Assembly (NCBI RefSeq): GCF_000687475.1
Contig: NC_057316.1
Span: 5,022,001 to 5,086,000 of the forward strand
DNA length: 64,000 nucleotides
Reading direction: 5' to 3'
Source: Ustilaginoidea virens
Taxonomy: Eukaryota > Ascomycota > Sordariomycetes > Hypocreales > Clavicipitaceae
Shown here: piece by piece, positions 49,232 through 60,349 of the stretch
How the letters are laid out: the number at the start of each line of letters is the position of its first letter
Numbering within the stretch: the stretch's first letter is position 1
The notes under the pieces: generated by a model
Database searches by the model: none
Seen by the model: only the letters and a program-made list of their open reading frames with translations
What the model was told of the DNA's origin: nothing
Position numbers and translations under genes: made by a program

Positions 49232-49412
49232 GTCGTCGGTCGTCGGTCGTCGGTCGTTCGTCCCTGCGTCCCTGCGTCCCTGCGTCCCTTCGGCGGCTGG
49301 CTGCTCTTCCCGACGGTGGGGGAGAGGGAGGGTAAGCTTTTGGCGAGGGCGCCAATCAGGCCGTCTGATTTAGTAACATGACGAGGAGAGCAGCAGCGTT
49401 TACGGCGCAGAA

Positions 49413-49448
<36 letters not shown>

Positions 49449-50700
49449 CTCTTGTTTGCTTCCTCCCCCACTCGGCGTCGCTCAGACTTTCCCGTTCCTT
49501 GCTGTCCGTGGCTGCAGATGTCGGTCGGAAGGGGACAGACTCAGATCCCGGGACGAGGCAGGCGTCTAGCTTGGTGGGACGGACAAGCCAAAGCCAACGT
49601 CAAAGCGACCAGGGGGGGGGGGGGGGGGGGGGGGCGGGCCTGGACCCAAAGGCCCGATGCGACAAGTCGATGGGACAAATCGATGAGACAAAAGCCCGAT
49701 GGCACAACCGCTAGCTATTCATGGAAAGGGCCGCACGCCACTGGGCCTCTGGGGGCCAAGCAACCAGGCAGCAGCAAGCAGCAGCAAGCAGCAACTGACC
49801 GGCGGGGCTTGCGTCCGGATGGGATGCCGATGACGGCAGATGCGGGTGGATGCGGCCCCCTTGGCCGCGGTCGGCGTATCCGGGCTTCGCTCGCATCAGC
49901 AGCAGCAGCAGCAGAAGCAGGGAAAAAGGGACGCTGCCTGCTTCTGCTGCTGCTGCTGCTGCTGCTGTTGCTGTTGCTGCCTGCCCTGCCCTGCCCTGCC
50001 CTGCCCTGCCCATCATTCATTCTCCCTCCTCCATCATCATCATCATCATCCTGCCTGATCTCGGCCCCCCCCAACAGCCCTTGTCTCGACCGTTAGTCAG
50101 ATGCGGCAGAATGTAACCCGCCGCTGCCCCCCCCCCGGGCCATCAGACAAGGCGTGCATGAATGTGGTGCAGATGACGATGTCGAGATATTCCTCATGCC
50201 AGCTGAAGGAAAGAACGGCGCGCGAACCAACGTTACCGACCCCTGCATATGCGACCTCGACCTGCCTGCGGCACGAGGCTCACCTCATCAGAGACAGAAA
50301 AGACGGGCTTATTTGGGGTTGCTTACAGCCAGCCACAGCCCATCATCTCCCTCCCTCCATCCCTCTCCCTCTCCCTCTCCCTCTCCCTCGCTCTCCCTCT
50401 CCTCCCTTCCCCCCCCCCTGGCTCTCAGGAACTGCCACCCCCTCCGCTCCGTCACGTTTCGGTGACAGCCTCGCACTTTTGCGCTGGGGTTGCACCGCGT
50501 GCTGCCTGCATGTCTGGGGCTCGTCAGGCCTGGTCACCCCCGACCATGCCACGTACGGTAGCCAATGACGGCCCCCGTCACCATCAATCAGCATCCGTCA
50601 CCATCATGGCCATCATGAGTCAATCACCATCACCAGCATCGCCGTAAGAAGGGGGCCAGATAAGTAAGAAGCGCAGCCCGAGGGCACGACTGGGGGGCTT

Positions 50701-50734
<34 letters not shown>

Positions 50735-51446
50735 ACAGGGGCCAATGGCGTGTGCCGACCTAATCGGCCTGGCGGCCGTTGGCCCGTCAGCTTCTGGCGA
50801 TGCTGTCTTGTCCTGTCCTGTCCTGTCCTGTCCTTTCCTGTCTTGTCTTGTCTTGTCCTGTCTTGTCCTGTCTTGTCTGTCTGTCTTGGGGCAAGGCCGT
50901 CAAGAACGAATATTCTGCAGCGGAGGGAGGGGGGGGGGGGGCGTGTTGTTCTCCTCCCCGGCGAGCCTGGTATGGCATGCCAGAAGCAAACCCGCTCGGA
51001 TGGACTTTTGCGGTTGCCGTGGGCTTCCCAGGGAGAATGAAGTAAGAAAAACGTCTCGTGGTTTTTTATTTTATTTTATTTTCATTTATTTTTTTTTTGC
51101 CATGCCCAACCACGCCCGAGGCAGGCCAGAGAGAGTTCTGGTTCTCTCTCGCCACTTGCCTGCCGGCCATCGTCTCCAGCTTCCGCGACCCCCCGTTCTA
51201 GTTATTGCGCTTTTGGGCCCCGACCTCTCGTCGGTTCGCTCCCCTCGCTCTGGCCTGTCTCCCTTCCCTTCCCGTTGCTCTCTTTGCTTTTCTTTTCCCC
51301 CTTTGCCGCGGTGCCCTGCCCTGCCCTCGCCAGCCATCAACCAGCCCTAGCAGCACAGCGCAGCACGTACGTACGGTTTTGGTTTTACAAGGGCCGCATT
51401 CAGATTCAACACTCCCCCGGTTCCACGAGCTGCCGCCGTGTCCAAG
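48379..51446. other. 3-kb intergenic between divergent PKS and EthD genes
   Basis: This is the shared upstream region of the minus-strand PKS and the plus-strand EthD gene, so cluster promoters are expected here. I see no gene. It is crowded with simple repeats: G-runs (48425-48442, 48490-48515, 49612-49634), GCAGTT hexamers (about 48953-48987), GCC triplets (about 49157-49195), GTGGTC hexamers (about 49198-49232), GTCCCTGC units (about 49260-49288), GGCT tetramers (about 49413-49447), CTG and CCCTG arrays (about 49945-50010), CTCCCT hexamers (about 50363-50400), a CCG array (about 50701-50733) and a TGTCC/TGTCT array (about 50805-50885). Confidence 0.55.
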
Positions 51447-52002
51447 ATGGCCTCGCACCACCAGCTGCTCTGCCTCAACATCCTGGGCTTCAGGAAACCA
51501 GGCATCTCGACCGAAGACTACCGCAACTACATGGTCAATGTCCACGCGCCCCTCGTGGCCGGCTTGATGGAAAAATACGGCTTCCTCCACTTCACCATGG
51601 TGCGCCGTCCGCCGTTCCCCCCCAAGTGTGTATATATATATGTATATATATATGTGTGTATATATACAGCTTCATCCTTGCGTAGAGAGATTTCCCGGCC
51701 AACCCCCCCCCTTTTATACTGATGAATCCTAGTCCCATGCTTCCGAGCAGTCTCCCCAGCTGATGGACCAGCTCTACGACGCGCAATTCGCAAACACGGC
51801 GTCCTACGATTGCTGCGTGCAGATTGTGTTCCCCAGCATCGAGTGCTTCGTCAACATGAAGGCCGATCCCTACTTCAAGCAGACGGTCGGCCCGGATCAT
51901 GAAAAGTTTGCAGACACAAAGAGGTCGCAGATGATGATTGGGTGGTTCTCGCCTCTCTTGATTAACGGGCAGCAGACCGACAGCTTGTCCGCTGCGGAGT
52001 AG
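51447..52002 (+). CDS. EthD-domain protein of the polyketide locus
   Basis: Exons are 51447-51599 and 51733-52002, giving 140 residues. It opens MASHHQLLCLNILGFRKPG, then DYRNYMVNVHAPLVAGLM, and later DCCVQIVFPSIECFVNMK, DPYFKQ, DHEKFAD and MMIGWF, the layout of small dimeric alpha-beta EthD proteins. In fungal aromatic polyketide loci such proteins act in tailoring; AurZ of the aurofusarin pathway is a dehydratase, and an EthD gene sits beside Pks1 in Metarhizium. The 133-nt intron uses a weak GTGCGC donor; a second donor at the TGT/GTATAT junction would insert eleven residues (VRRPPFPPKC-like), also in frame. The first choice matches family spacing better. Confidence 0.83.
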
Positions 52003-52467
52003 TAGAATGCTCGCACGGCTCGTTTGAGAGTCTTTTTGGTGTTTTTTTTCTCGTCTTGGGGAGATTGAATGTTCAGAGAGGCGCTTGGCTTGATTGGAGA
52101 CCCATGGCCTCACTCTGCTGAAGGTTGATACAAAATTGATTGTATTTCTTTTTTATTTTATTTTTCGCCTTGAGAAATTCAATGTTTACAAGTGCTCTTG
52201 ACTGGTGACCATGGCCTCACTGCATTTTGAAAGTTGACACAAAGTTGATTGTAGTTTCCAAGTGTTTTGAAACCTTTTTTTCTTCTTTTTATTTTTGTGA
52301 AATACATATAAGAGGGGATCGGTCAAGATTTGACAAGATTGCCAGAGTGGGCGAATTATATTACATGAGTCGATTACATGAGTCGACGACGCTCGACACA
52401 TCCAAGCAGCTACTTATTATTACAAGTCCCATCTCCTTTGGGACAATTTTGGCAAGAGGCCAAAAAG

Positions 52468-52503
<36 letters not shown>

Positions 52504-52577
52504 AATCTCCTCAGCCTCCTCAAGGGTGAAGCTTTTCCGCCTTGGCCTCCCTCCTCGAAGTTTTCTTCCTTCATCGC
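52003..52577. other. Convergent 3' region with an 80-bp imperfect duplication
   Basis: Two related segments, about 52060-52144 and 52172-52253, share ATGGCCTCACT, a GTTGA(T/C)ACAAA block and TTGATTGTA in the same order. A run of 34 A follows at 52468-52501. No gene is present; this is the shared 3' flank of the EthD and MFS genes. Confidence 0.6.
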
Positions 52578-54502
52578 TCAGTGTACGGGCTCAACATTCT
52601 TGACGCTCTTCCACTGGACGAGGAAAGCACTGAGCATGGAAGTGATCCCTGCTGCTAAAGCAACATAAAACGTAGACGTGACCGAAGTGTTGTAGGTAGT
52701 GACAAGCTTGGACAGGTCGGCGTCGTTGTGGACCAGCTGTCGGATTTCAGTCGCGCCGGTTCTCAACACGAGGTCAGTGTCGAGACCCGGAATGGCTGCC
52801 TGTCCGAGAAGCTTCACAAACACTTGGTTGAACACGTTCTGGCCAATGCAGACAAAAATCGACCCACCAAGCTGCATTCCAAAGAAAATGAGAGAAATGG
52901 CGGTGGGGATGTCATCCTTCTTCAAAACAGTCTGCACTGCCAAGGATGCTTGCTGCGTTCCGAATCCCAGACCCAGACCCATCAGGATCTGATAGCCGAT
53001 CCAGTTGGCCGACTTGGTGTCGACGTTCAACGTGGTGAGGAGACCGGCACCGACGGCTATAAAGGTGGCGCTGATCATCATGATGGGGGGCGGATATCCA
53101 ATCAAACGAGAGGATCCTCCTCCCATGATGGCGCCAACGGCCTGCGATAAGACGAGGGCAATCGTCCTGATACCAGCTTGAGCCGCGCTGACATTCTGTA
53201 CGGCTTGGAACCAGTCCGATATCCAGTACGTGACAACCAGCATGGCGCCTCCGGTCATGGCTGAGAATAGAAACGATCCAAAGACGGTTCGCTGACAAAC
53301 GACATGGGGAGGTACCGTTGCCGTGTCGGGCCGAAGCATCTGCGAGACGACAAAGCCGATGGACAGCAAACCTCCAAACACGAATAGCAGGATGATTCGC
53401 CAGTTATCCCAGCTGTACTGGGATCCGGCCCATTGGAGGGCAAGGATGAGGCAGACAACGGCGGGCAAGAGCAAGGCAGAGCCCAGAGGATCCAGCTGGC
53501 GAATCTTTTCTACCCATCCTTGGGCCCTCTGCTCCTTGCCCTCGCGTGCCTTGACAAAGAAGAAGAGAACGGCGATGATGGCCCCGCCAATGGGTATGTT
53601 GAGTATGAAGCACCAGCGCCAGCTCGTGTGGGTTGTCAAGGCACCCCCGATAAGAGGTCCGACAATGGCCGAGATGCTCATGGTGGCCATGAGAATGCCC
53701 AGAAACATTGGCTGCCGGTGGAGTGGGGCATTCTCGGCAATCAAAATCGTGGATCCGGAGAGAACGCCACCCAGGCCGATGCCCTGGATGGCGCGACCGA
53801 CGATTACGGTGTTGGAATTCATGGCTCCAGCCCCCACAGCTGACCCAATGACGAAAATAAAGACGAGTGACATGTAGACCCACTTCGGTGAATAGAATTT
53901 GTAGAAACGGCCGAGCGGCAGCTGCATGGCGCAGCCCGTCAAGCTGTACGCGCTAGCATACCACCCAATGTCTGTGGGGGAGTGGAATTCATCCGTAATC
54001 GTCGGAGCGGCTGTTGAGATGATGGTTCGATCCTTTCAAGCTTTGTCAGCCCCCAAGTCGGACTTGAAATGACAAGAGTGCTCTTGTGTGCAGACGGCAA
54101 GGACAAGGGGGGGGATTCGGCGTACGGGCAAGGGGGTCGTCGTGTTGTGTGAACAAAAAGAGATGAGAGAAAGCTGAAGCTGAGCGGCTGGGCGGCTAGC
54201 TGCAGCCTCATGCCACAGATCGATCTGCTTACCAGGGAGACCAAAAACATGCCCATGGAGATGGCCACCATGATGACGGCCATGGCCAAGGGGCCAGGGT
54301 ACTGTGACTCATCCTCGGGCGCTTCTTGTGCAGCTTCATCAACAAGGCCATTTTCGCTCACGTTCTGACTATGAGAAGCCTGCTTTTTGGGGTCGTCGTG
54401 TTCTTCCTGGTCCCCGACAGATGTCGGTGCCTTTTTTTCTTGGTCCACTTCCTTCTCCTTCATGTTGTCCAGCTCGTGGAGCGACTGGGCTTCTTTCGCC
54501 AT
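52578..54502 (-). CDS. MFS drug/metabolite efflux transporter (14-TM, DHA2-like)
   Basis: Exons are 54502-54233 and 54032-52578 with a 200-nt intron, giving 574 residues. A charged 65-residue cytoplasmic N-terminus precedes helix 1 (PLAMAVIMVAISMGMFLVSL); the next exon supplies the classic helix-1 motif DRTIISTAAPTITDEF, then GWYASAYSLTG. Further marks are GRAIQGIGLGGVLSG in helix 5 (antiporter motif C region) and GPLIGGALT. About fourteen hydrophobic segments fit the DHA2 family of proton antiporters that export toxins and pigments (for example AurT-type pumps). Position between EthD and the methyltransferase-like genes suggests export of the locus product. Missing the first exon would remove helix 1. 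Confidence 0.9.
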
Positions 54503-56012
54503 TGCCTGGTGACTATCAGGTTGTTATCAGTGGCTATGTCAAAAGGTGTCGTGTCGCAGGAGGTGAGCGGAAGGAGAGAGGAAAACGAGTGCGAGGTTGA
54601 CGAAGAATCGGCGAGGGAGACAAAGAGACCGTGGCGTCTGGCAATGCAGGCTTATTTTCCAAATCAATTGCCCTGTGAAAATCGATGCCGTAAATCGTTT
54701 GTGAATGGAGGCGTTACAACAAGTGGTCCTACGCGGAGCGAAGACCTTTTGTAGCCTGGTCAACGGTTGACCCAAGTTTGAGCATGTAGGATGCAGGAGG
54801 AAATTAGGGCCAGAGGACGCGTGGTCATTGTAGAGCGTGTGTTAACAAACAACCCATCCGTGTGAGAAAAAAAAATAAAAGAGTAAAAAAAAAAGGGCAA
54901 AAATAAAATAAAATATCAGCGTTGGGTCACCAAGCACGGCAAATCTTGTTGAGAAAGCCCGTTTGCGAAAGCGACGCAACGCAACGCCACCAAGTGCTCC
55001 ACAACTCTTTCCTGAAAGCCGCTAAACTCGGGCAGGTGGGGCCCTGATCTGAGCCTTTCCCTGGGTCTTTCCCAATTAAATTCGACGAGGTCGCCCTTGA
55101 CGCCACCTCTTCGGACCCGATGGACTTTGGAGGTTCGGACAAGGTTATGTGTGTCGGTCCCGATGCACAAGCGCTAGCACGAAACGTCTGGCAACTATGT
55201 ACGGACTATGATCGAAACGTCCCCGCATACCGGGCAGTGAGCACAGGCATCATCCTTCCACAATTTTCGGACATGATGACCACGTGGGATATGTTGCCAT
55301 GGACGCTGAGGTCCATAGCGGACTGCTGCAGGTAATTTTTTTTTTTCTTTTTTTTTTTCTTTTTTTTTTCTTTTTTGCCCCGTAGCTTGGCGAGAGAGAT
55401 CCAACGGCTTCGGCTTGTTTCTGCATGCGCTAGACTCGGCTTACTCCATGTTTGATCCTGTACGCCGTACACTTGCACTTGCGGCGCACAGATTGTTGAG
55501 CAGCCAACGCGGGTTGCGGCTGGTTGCGGCTGGCTGCGTGGCATGGAACCTTCCAGCTGAAACGCCCCTTCCCAAGGTCTGGTTGGCTCAGCAGACATCA
55601 GGACGCCGCAACTTGCGTTTTACTGTACGTACCAAAAGGTATCGAGTTCGTGACGGGGGCCTGCGCCTACGCGTACTGAGCGGCGTACCGAGTACTTGCC
55701 AGCATCGTCCTTCCAAAGTCGCCGCAGGAGGAAGCCCGTGAGACATCGAGGACCAGATACCCTACCCGCTGGATGTTCCGCCACCATCTAACATTACGCT
55801 TCTGATGTTGGCAGGCTTTCCTGACAAGCGTGCTGATTTCTTGCATCGATTCTTGGTATTGCCGTTGACACTTGCTGCCATCACTATACTCATCTGCTGA
55901 TGATGTCTCTCCTGCTCATAATGACATCCACGTCTATTATCCGATGCCGGCTAATACTCCGTCCTCGGTGATGCCACAACCACTAGATTCGGAAAATTTG
56001 CGTTACCTGTCC
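54503..56012. other. Intergenic, no gene seen
   Basis: Upstream of the MFS gene. There are A/T-rich stretches near 54868-54915 and a T-rich tract with CTTTTTTTTT units near 55336-55375. No open frame has family character. Confidence 0.5.
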
Positions 56013-56437
56013 ATCCCTTTGGCTGTGTTAAGGTGCAGCTTTTGTATCGGACCCACTCTTTGCTAAATACCTACTAGGTACCCTCTTGGCAACTGGCCTA
56101 GTCACCAAACCTTTATCACTGAAATCCTTATACTAGGAATTCTTGCATTTCTAATAGAGCCAATAAGTAACATCTGTGTTAGTGATAACGCCTTTTCTAT
56201 CTGCCTTTATCGCTGCTAAATTGACAGCTTAATATAGTGGGAATAGCCTCACAGCGCTATGTGCCGGGCCTACAGGTGCGATAAGTGCGATGTAGCTCTT
56301 TGTAAGTCTGGAAATTGCCGGTACTTATGCCCTTATACTATTTACTAGTCTGCTAAGGTACCCTTTAAACTACGGTTTTCTATTGGCTTAAACCCTGGTC
56401 CGTTACAAAAGCTGCACCTTAACACAGTCAAAGGGAT
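56013..56437. mobile_element. MITE-like element with 41-bp terminal inverted repeats
   Basis: Ends 56013-56053 and 56397-56437 are inverted copies with two mismatches, both beginning ATCCCTTTG and including GTTAAGGTGCAGC. The 343-bp interior is AT-rich without a coding frame. It is unrelated in sequence to the element at 6739-7477. No target-site duplication is obvious. It lies about 340 bp upstream of the start codon at 56775. Confidence 0.82.
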
Positions 56438-56774
56438 CGCAAAGCGCTTACGTTGGCATGGGACAAGCCATGCTGCATGTTCTCGGCGTGATTCGGCGGC
56501 TGTGGTTCAGCTGCAGATTCTGACATTGCGGAAGGATTTCGGCTCAGTTGAACGTTGTTGTTGCTGTTGTTGTTGTTGTTGTTGAGGTGCGGTCAGGTCG
56601 GGTCAAACCTTGTCGTCCGTGGTGTTGTGCCGGTCAGCAAGTACCCCCGATGCAGTCCATAAAACCAGCTGCCGTCTCGCCCAGGAACAAGTCGAGAGAT
56701 CACGCAAGACTTTACTATTCTATTCGCCTTCCCCGCTCATCCAAGGCTCTCATCAGTTTCACAAGTCCTTCACA
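56438..56774. other. Promoter and leader of the 56775 gene
   Basis: Contains a GTTGTT/TTGCTG triplet array (about 56553-56585) and C/T-rich sequence just before the start codon. No gene is seen. Confidence 0.45.
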
Positions 56775-57669
56775 ATGGCCGATGCAAAGGCCGTCGCCAA
56801 GGCGGAGCTCAAGTCGAAAGACTTCGTGCCCAGAGGCAACAAGTCATCTTCCCCGTTGAACACAACCTTGTATCTTGGTCTTCGAGCCCTGGACTGCTAC
56901 ATTCAATATCTCATTCTCTCCCGAGCAACAGGCTCCTTCATCATCAAGTTTTTTGGCGGCAGCATCATTCCACATGGACCTCCTGTCGAGGCAGGCTTCA
57001 TGCACATTGAAAAGCTCGGGCTTTCGGGATACAGGCTGCTGCTTCTCTTCATGGACATCCTCGCCGCCGCAAAGCACTTCTGGTTTGTCTTGACAGTCGC
57101 AGAAGAGGCCTGGACTTTAACGGGTGCCATTGTTGTGGGTCTCGACAACATATTCTTCGACACGCTCAACAACCTGCTGTTCCTCTGTGCTGCCACTTCG
57201 GCAGCTTCCTCAAAGGCCGGTGGGGAGACGTTGGCCAACCCGTATCTCGCCACCGGCTTCATTATTTTTGCCGTTGGTCTCGTCACGGAGTGTGTTTGCG
57301 AGATTGATCGCAAGGTGTTCAAGAAGAACCCAATGAACAAGGGGAAGCCGTATACTGGCGGCCTGTTCTCCTTGGTTCGTCACCCCAACTACACGGCATT
57401 CACGATTTGGCGTTCTGGGCTGGCGCTTGCTTCCGGCGGCATGATATATGGCATGTCGATTGCCATGTTCTTCATGTGGGACTTTTCCAACCGTGCTGTT
57501 CCGGCTTTGGACGAGTATTGCACCAAGAGGGTGAGTTACGGGCCGCGCGACTCTACATCAACAAACTGGTCTCGAATCTGGTTGCTAATGACGAGCTCTC
57601 TAGTACGGCGATATGTGGGCCGAGTATAAGCGAAAGACTCCATTTACCATGATCCGATACGTACTTTGA
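56775..57669 (+). CDS. Membrane protein with ICMT / steroid-5-alpha-reductase-like C-terminus
   Basis: Exons are 56775-57530 and 57604-57669 (73-nt intron), giving 273 residues. Five or six hydrophobic segments are followed by a conserved C-terminal block, KPYTGGLFSLVRHPNY, then DEYCTKRYGDMWAEYKRKTPF, shared by the isoprenylcysteine methyltransferase / DUF1295 / steroid reductase group of membrane enzymes. The RHPNY box is the usual cofactor-contact region. The donor at 57531 lies in GTGAGT; the second exon completes the YGDxWxxYK motif, which the unspliced frame lacks. Whether it methylates, reduces a substrate, or takes part in the polyketide pathway is unknown; location within the locus is the only link. 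Confidence 0.8.
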
Positions 57670-58636
57670 ACTATCCTGCCATCCTGCCGACGAGGAAGTA
57701 ATTATGACAGCAACTCATCTGGGAACTCGTGGGCGCTGAACGGGGGCGGCGCTGAACGGGGGCAGCACTGCCGGGGGGGGGGGGGGGGGGGGGGTTGAGG
57801 ATGGGAGAATGTCTCGTGGACGGATCACTCCCAATCGTGTGTAGTTGAAAGGCATCAGAGCAAGCTGGTGCAGACATAAGCCAACTAGAGGCAACTATAG
57901 CATTTAATAAGACGGGCGCTCTAGCGAGTTGCGCGAAAGACTCCCAAGTGTCAATGGAAAAGTGCGCGCGTGTAATCGGCAATGTGCAAAGTGGATGCCG
58001 CGAGTCCAGAGTCAAAGGCAATGAAGATCTGTCGACGTGGAAGCTAGTACAGGCAAGTGTCGGGCCTCGGAGCGATCTTGTCCCAGGTGTACACACGTAC
58101 GCACGCACACACGCACACACACGAACACAGACACACACCACGGTTGACACCTGTGAACAACGAGCCTATCAGGATACGGCAACAGTGAGTTGGGTTCATG
58201 CCGTGCCTCCTTGTCCCCTCTCCTCTCCCCCTCCTCCCCCCCCGCCCCCCCACAACTCCCGTCCTCTTCGTTCACTTGAGCACGATGCCAGACATAGCAT
58301 CTCCAGCCATCAACCCGCTCTGACGGTGATGGCAATTTCCGCGCGAAAGGGGTCCCCGTCCCCGTAGGGCTGCACTAATACCAGAGCAGACAGACAACCT
58401 CCAGTCGTAAGCAAGCTGACACGAAGCTAACCAAGTTGACCCCACTATCAATCAATCAGCCTTCAATGCAGCGAAACCGCCCTACCGCACCGTAATTTCA
58501 GGTTGACTTGATTAAAACTTTCACTTTCCCCTTCCCCTTCCCTTTGCCATCTTTGTCCCCGATTGACATTCCGATTGACATTCAAGTCACGCCATGTCCC
58601 CTGGATCTCAAACTTGCATCGTTTGCAGCGCTCTAC
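57670..58636. other. Convergent 3' region
   Basis: Contains a G-run of about 22 (about 57773-57794), CA/CGCA-type repeats (about 58092-58138) and CTTTCCCC repeats (about 58520-58550). No gene is supported. Confidence 0.5.
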
Positions 58637-60349
58637 TTAGTCTGTGCAGGCTACCAAAAGCTGCAGGCTGGATTTGTCATCGCCCTCCACATCAGCCCAC
58701 AAGACGTCACTGAACCCCGACAGCTGCAATTTCTCCTCCCAGACCGTCTCGTCGACGGTGCAATGCTTTCTCCCATCCTCGAACAGCCACCAACCATCCA
58801 AGAGGCCAAAGACCAAATCAAGCCAGTACATACGACTAGTGAACTCGATGAGGGCAAAAAATCCACCGCCTCGCAACAGCTTGCGGACGTTGGAGCAAGA
58901 CACGCCCAGGTTTCTTGTAGCATGTATGCAATTCGTCGACACAACCACGTCAAAGCCGCCGAGCAGTGTCTCGGGCGGTGGTATTTCAACGTCAAGGACG
59001 AGAAACTCCATACTACTGCCGGGCGGTAGGCTCTTGTACCGATTCTTCGACGCCGCGAAAAAGGATGCTGAGATGTCCGTGTACACATATCTGAACGGAA
59101 CTTGCGCTTCGATGAGCGCTTCCACCACGAACCTGGTCGTGCCACCCAATCCCGCGCCAACTTCCAAGATGTCGATGCTTTTGCCTGGCCTGTACTCTCC
59201 ATCAGCGAGGAGACGCTTGATCACGGCAACAAGGTGCAGTGAGGCCGCCAGGGACATGGGCGCGTTGGTGTAAAAGTCTTGAAGCAAGTCTTTGCTCCTC
59301 CCAAACAGCAGCTTGATAGGGTCGAGACGCCCGGTGAGACATTCCGCAAACTGCGATCCGGTAACATTCAAAAGGCGGTGCAGATTGGCAAACTGGGGAT
59401 GCTCAAGGATGATCGTGGCTAGAATCTGCTGAGGCGGTGTCTTGTCGACGACGGTAGATGTCCGAATGGCGCCAAGCTCCGGATCCACGTTGACAAGTCC
59501 CCCGTCTGCCAGGATCTCGAATATGGCACCGTCAAACACACGACGGTGCTTGTCCAAAACGCCCCGAGGATACGTTACTATGGTCCCTACCGGCATATCG
59601 GCCAGGGAGCATCCTAATCGATCAAATGCATCGTTGACAAAGGCCAGTACCAACTGACGCTGCGCAGGGTACACTCTGCTCCAGAAGTTGGCACTCCCGG
59701 CCTTTCGCAGGAATTCCTGTACATGGCTGCATGCGTCCTGAAAGGCATTCCTCACATTTCCTCTTGGCAATGGGGCCTCACGAGGCGGACGAGCAGCGCG
59801 CGGCGCTTTTTCAACCGTCTCTGCATCTCTCAATCAGCAAGATTCGTGCACCCATGGGCCCAAAATGGCCCAGCTGCTGGGGGTATGATGGGTTTGCAAC
59901 GAACCATGACTACCACTACCACTCATCTTGCGTAATCCGGATGCGATATCGGATAAACTCTTGCAATCCCTAAGGAGAGATGCGGGAAATTCGATCCCCG
60001 TACTGTTGGTTACACGTTCAATGACAGCAACACCAACAAGGGGATCGGCGCCAAGCTCGGAGAAGAGAGCGTCAAAGTCGTCATTGTCAACATGGCGCCC
60101 CGTCTCTTGGACGAGTGCGTCTCTGAAAAATTGGAGCATATCCATCTTCAATGGCTCTGTCATGTCATTTCCATACAAGGGTGTCATCACTGAAAAGCTC
60201 GAGATGCCTTCTCGTCTTCTTTTCTCCACAACGAGCTGTCGAGGCTGGTTCGTAGCCCGCATTGTTATGCAAAGTGGTTCAACTGGGACCGGCATCAAAC
60301 ATGTCTTGAAGAAGAGTGCTGCTGTCGGCACCGATATGCAAGCCGACAT
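58637..60349 (-). CDS. Orphan ACP + C-methyltransferase, apparently a PKS fragment
   Basis: Two stretches in the same frame (60349-59837 and 59833-58637) are separated by one TGA (59836-59834). A 99-nt intron from 59919 to 59821 (GTAGTG donor, CTGATT branch, TGCAG acceptor) would remove it. The first part has an ACP-like segment (MLQFFRDALVQETG, then FSELGADPLVGVAV); the second starts NVRNAFQDACSHV and contains a SAM-binding motif ILEVGAGLGGTTRFVVE and NCIHATRN, as in the C-methyltransferase domain of non-reducing PKSs. No SAT, KS, AT, PT or release domain is found nearby. The residue that should carry phosphopantetheine is Pro (DPL rather than DSL; codon 60043-60041). The 5' end is uncertain; 60349 is the first ATG in frame. 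It may be a decaying remnant or a free-standing methyltransferase. Confidence 0.68.

Noticed and set aside
59834..59836. Stop codon as proof that the ACP-methyltransferase is a pseudogene
   Set aside because: A 99-nt intron with a credible branch and acceptor removes it, so the stop alone does not prove a broken gene.
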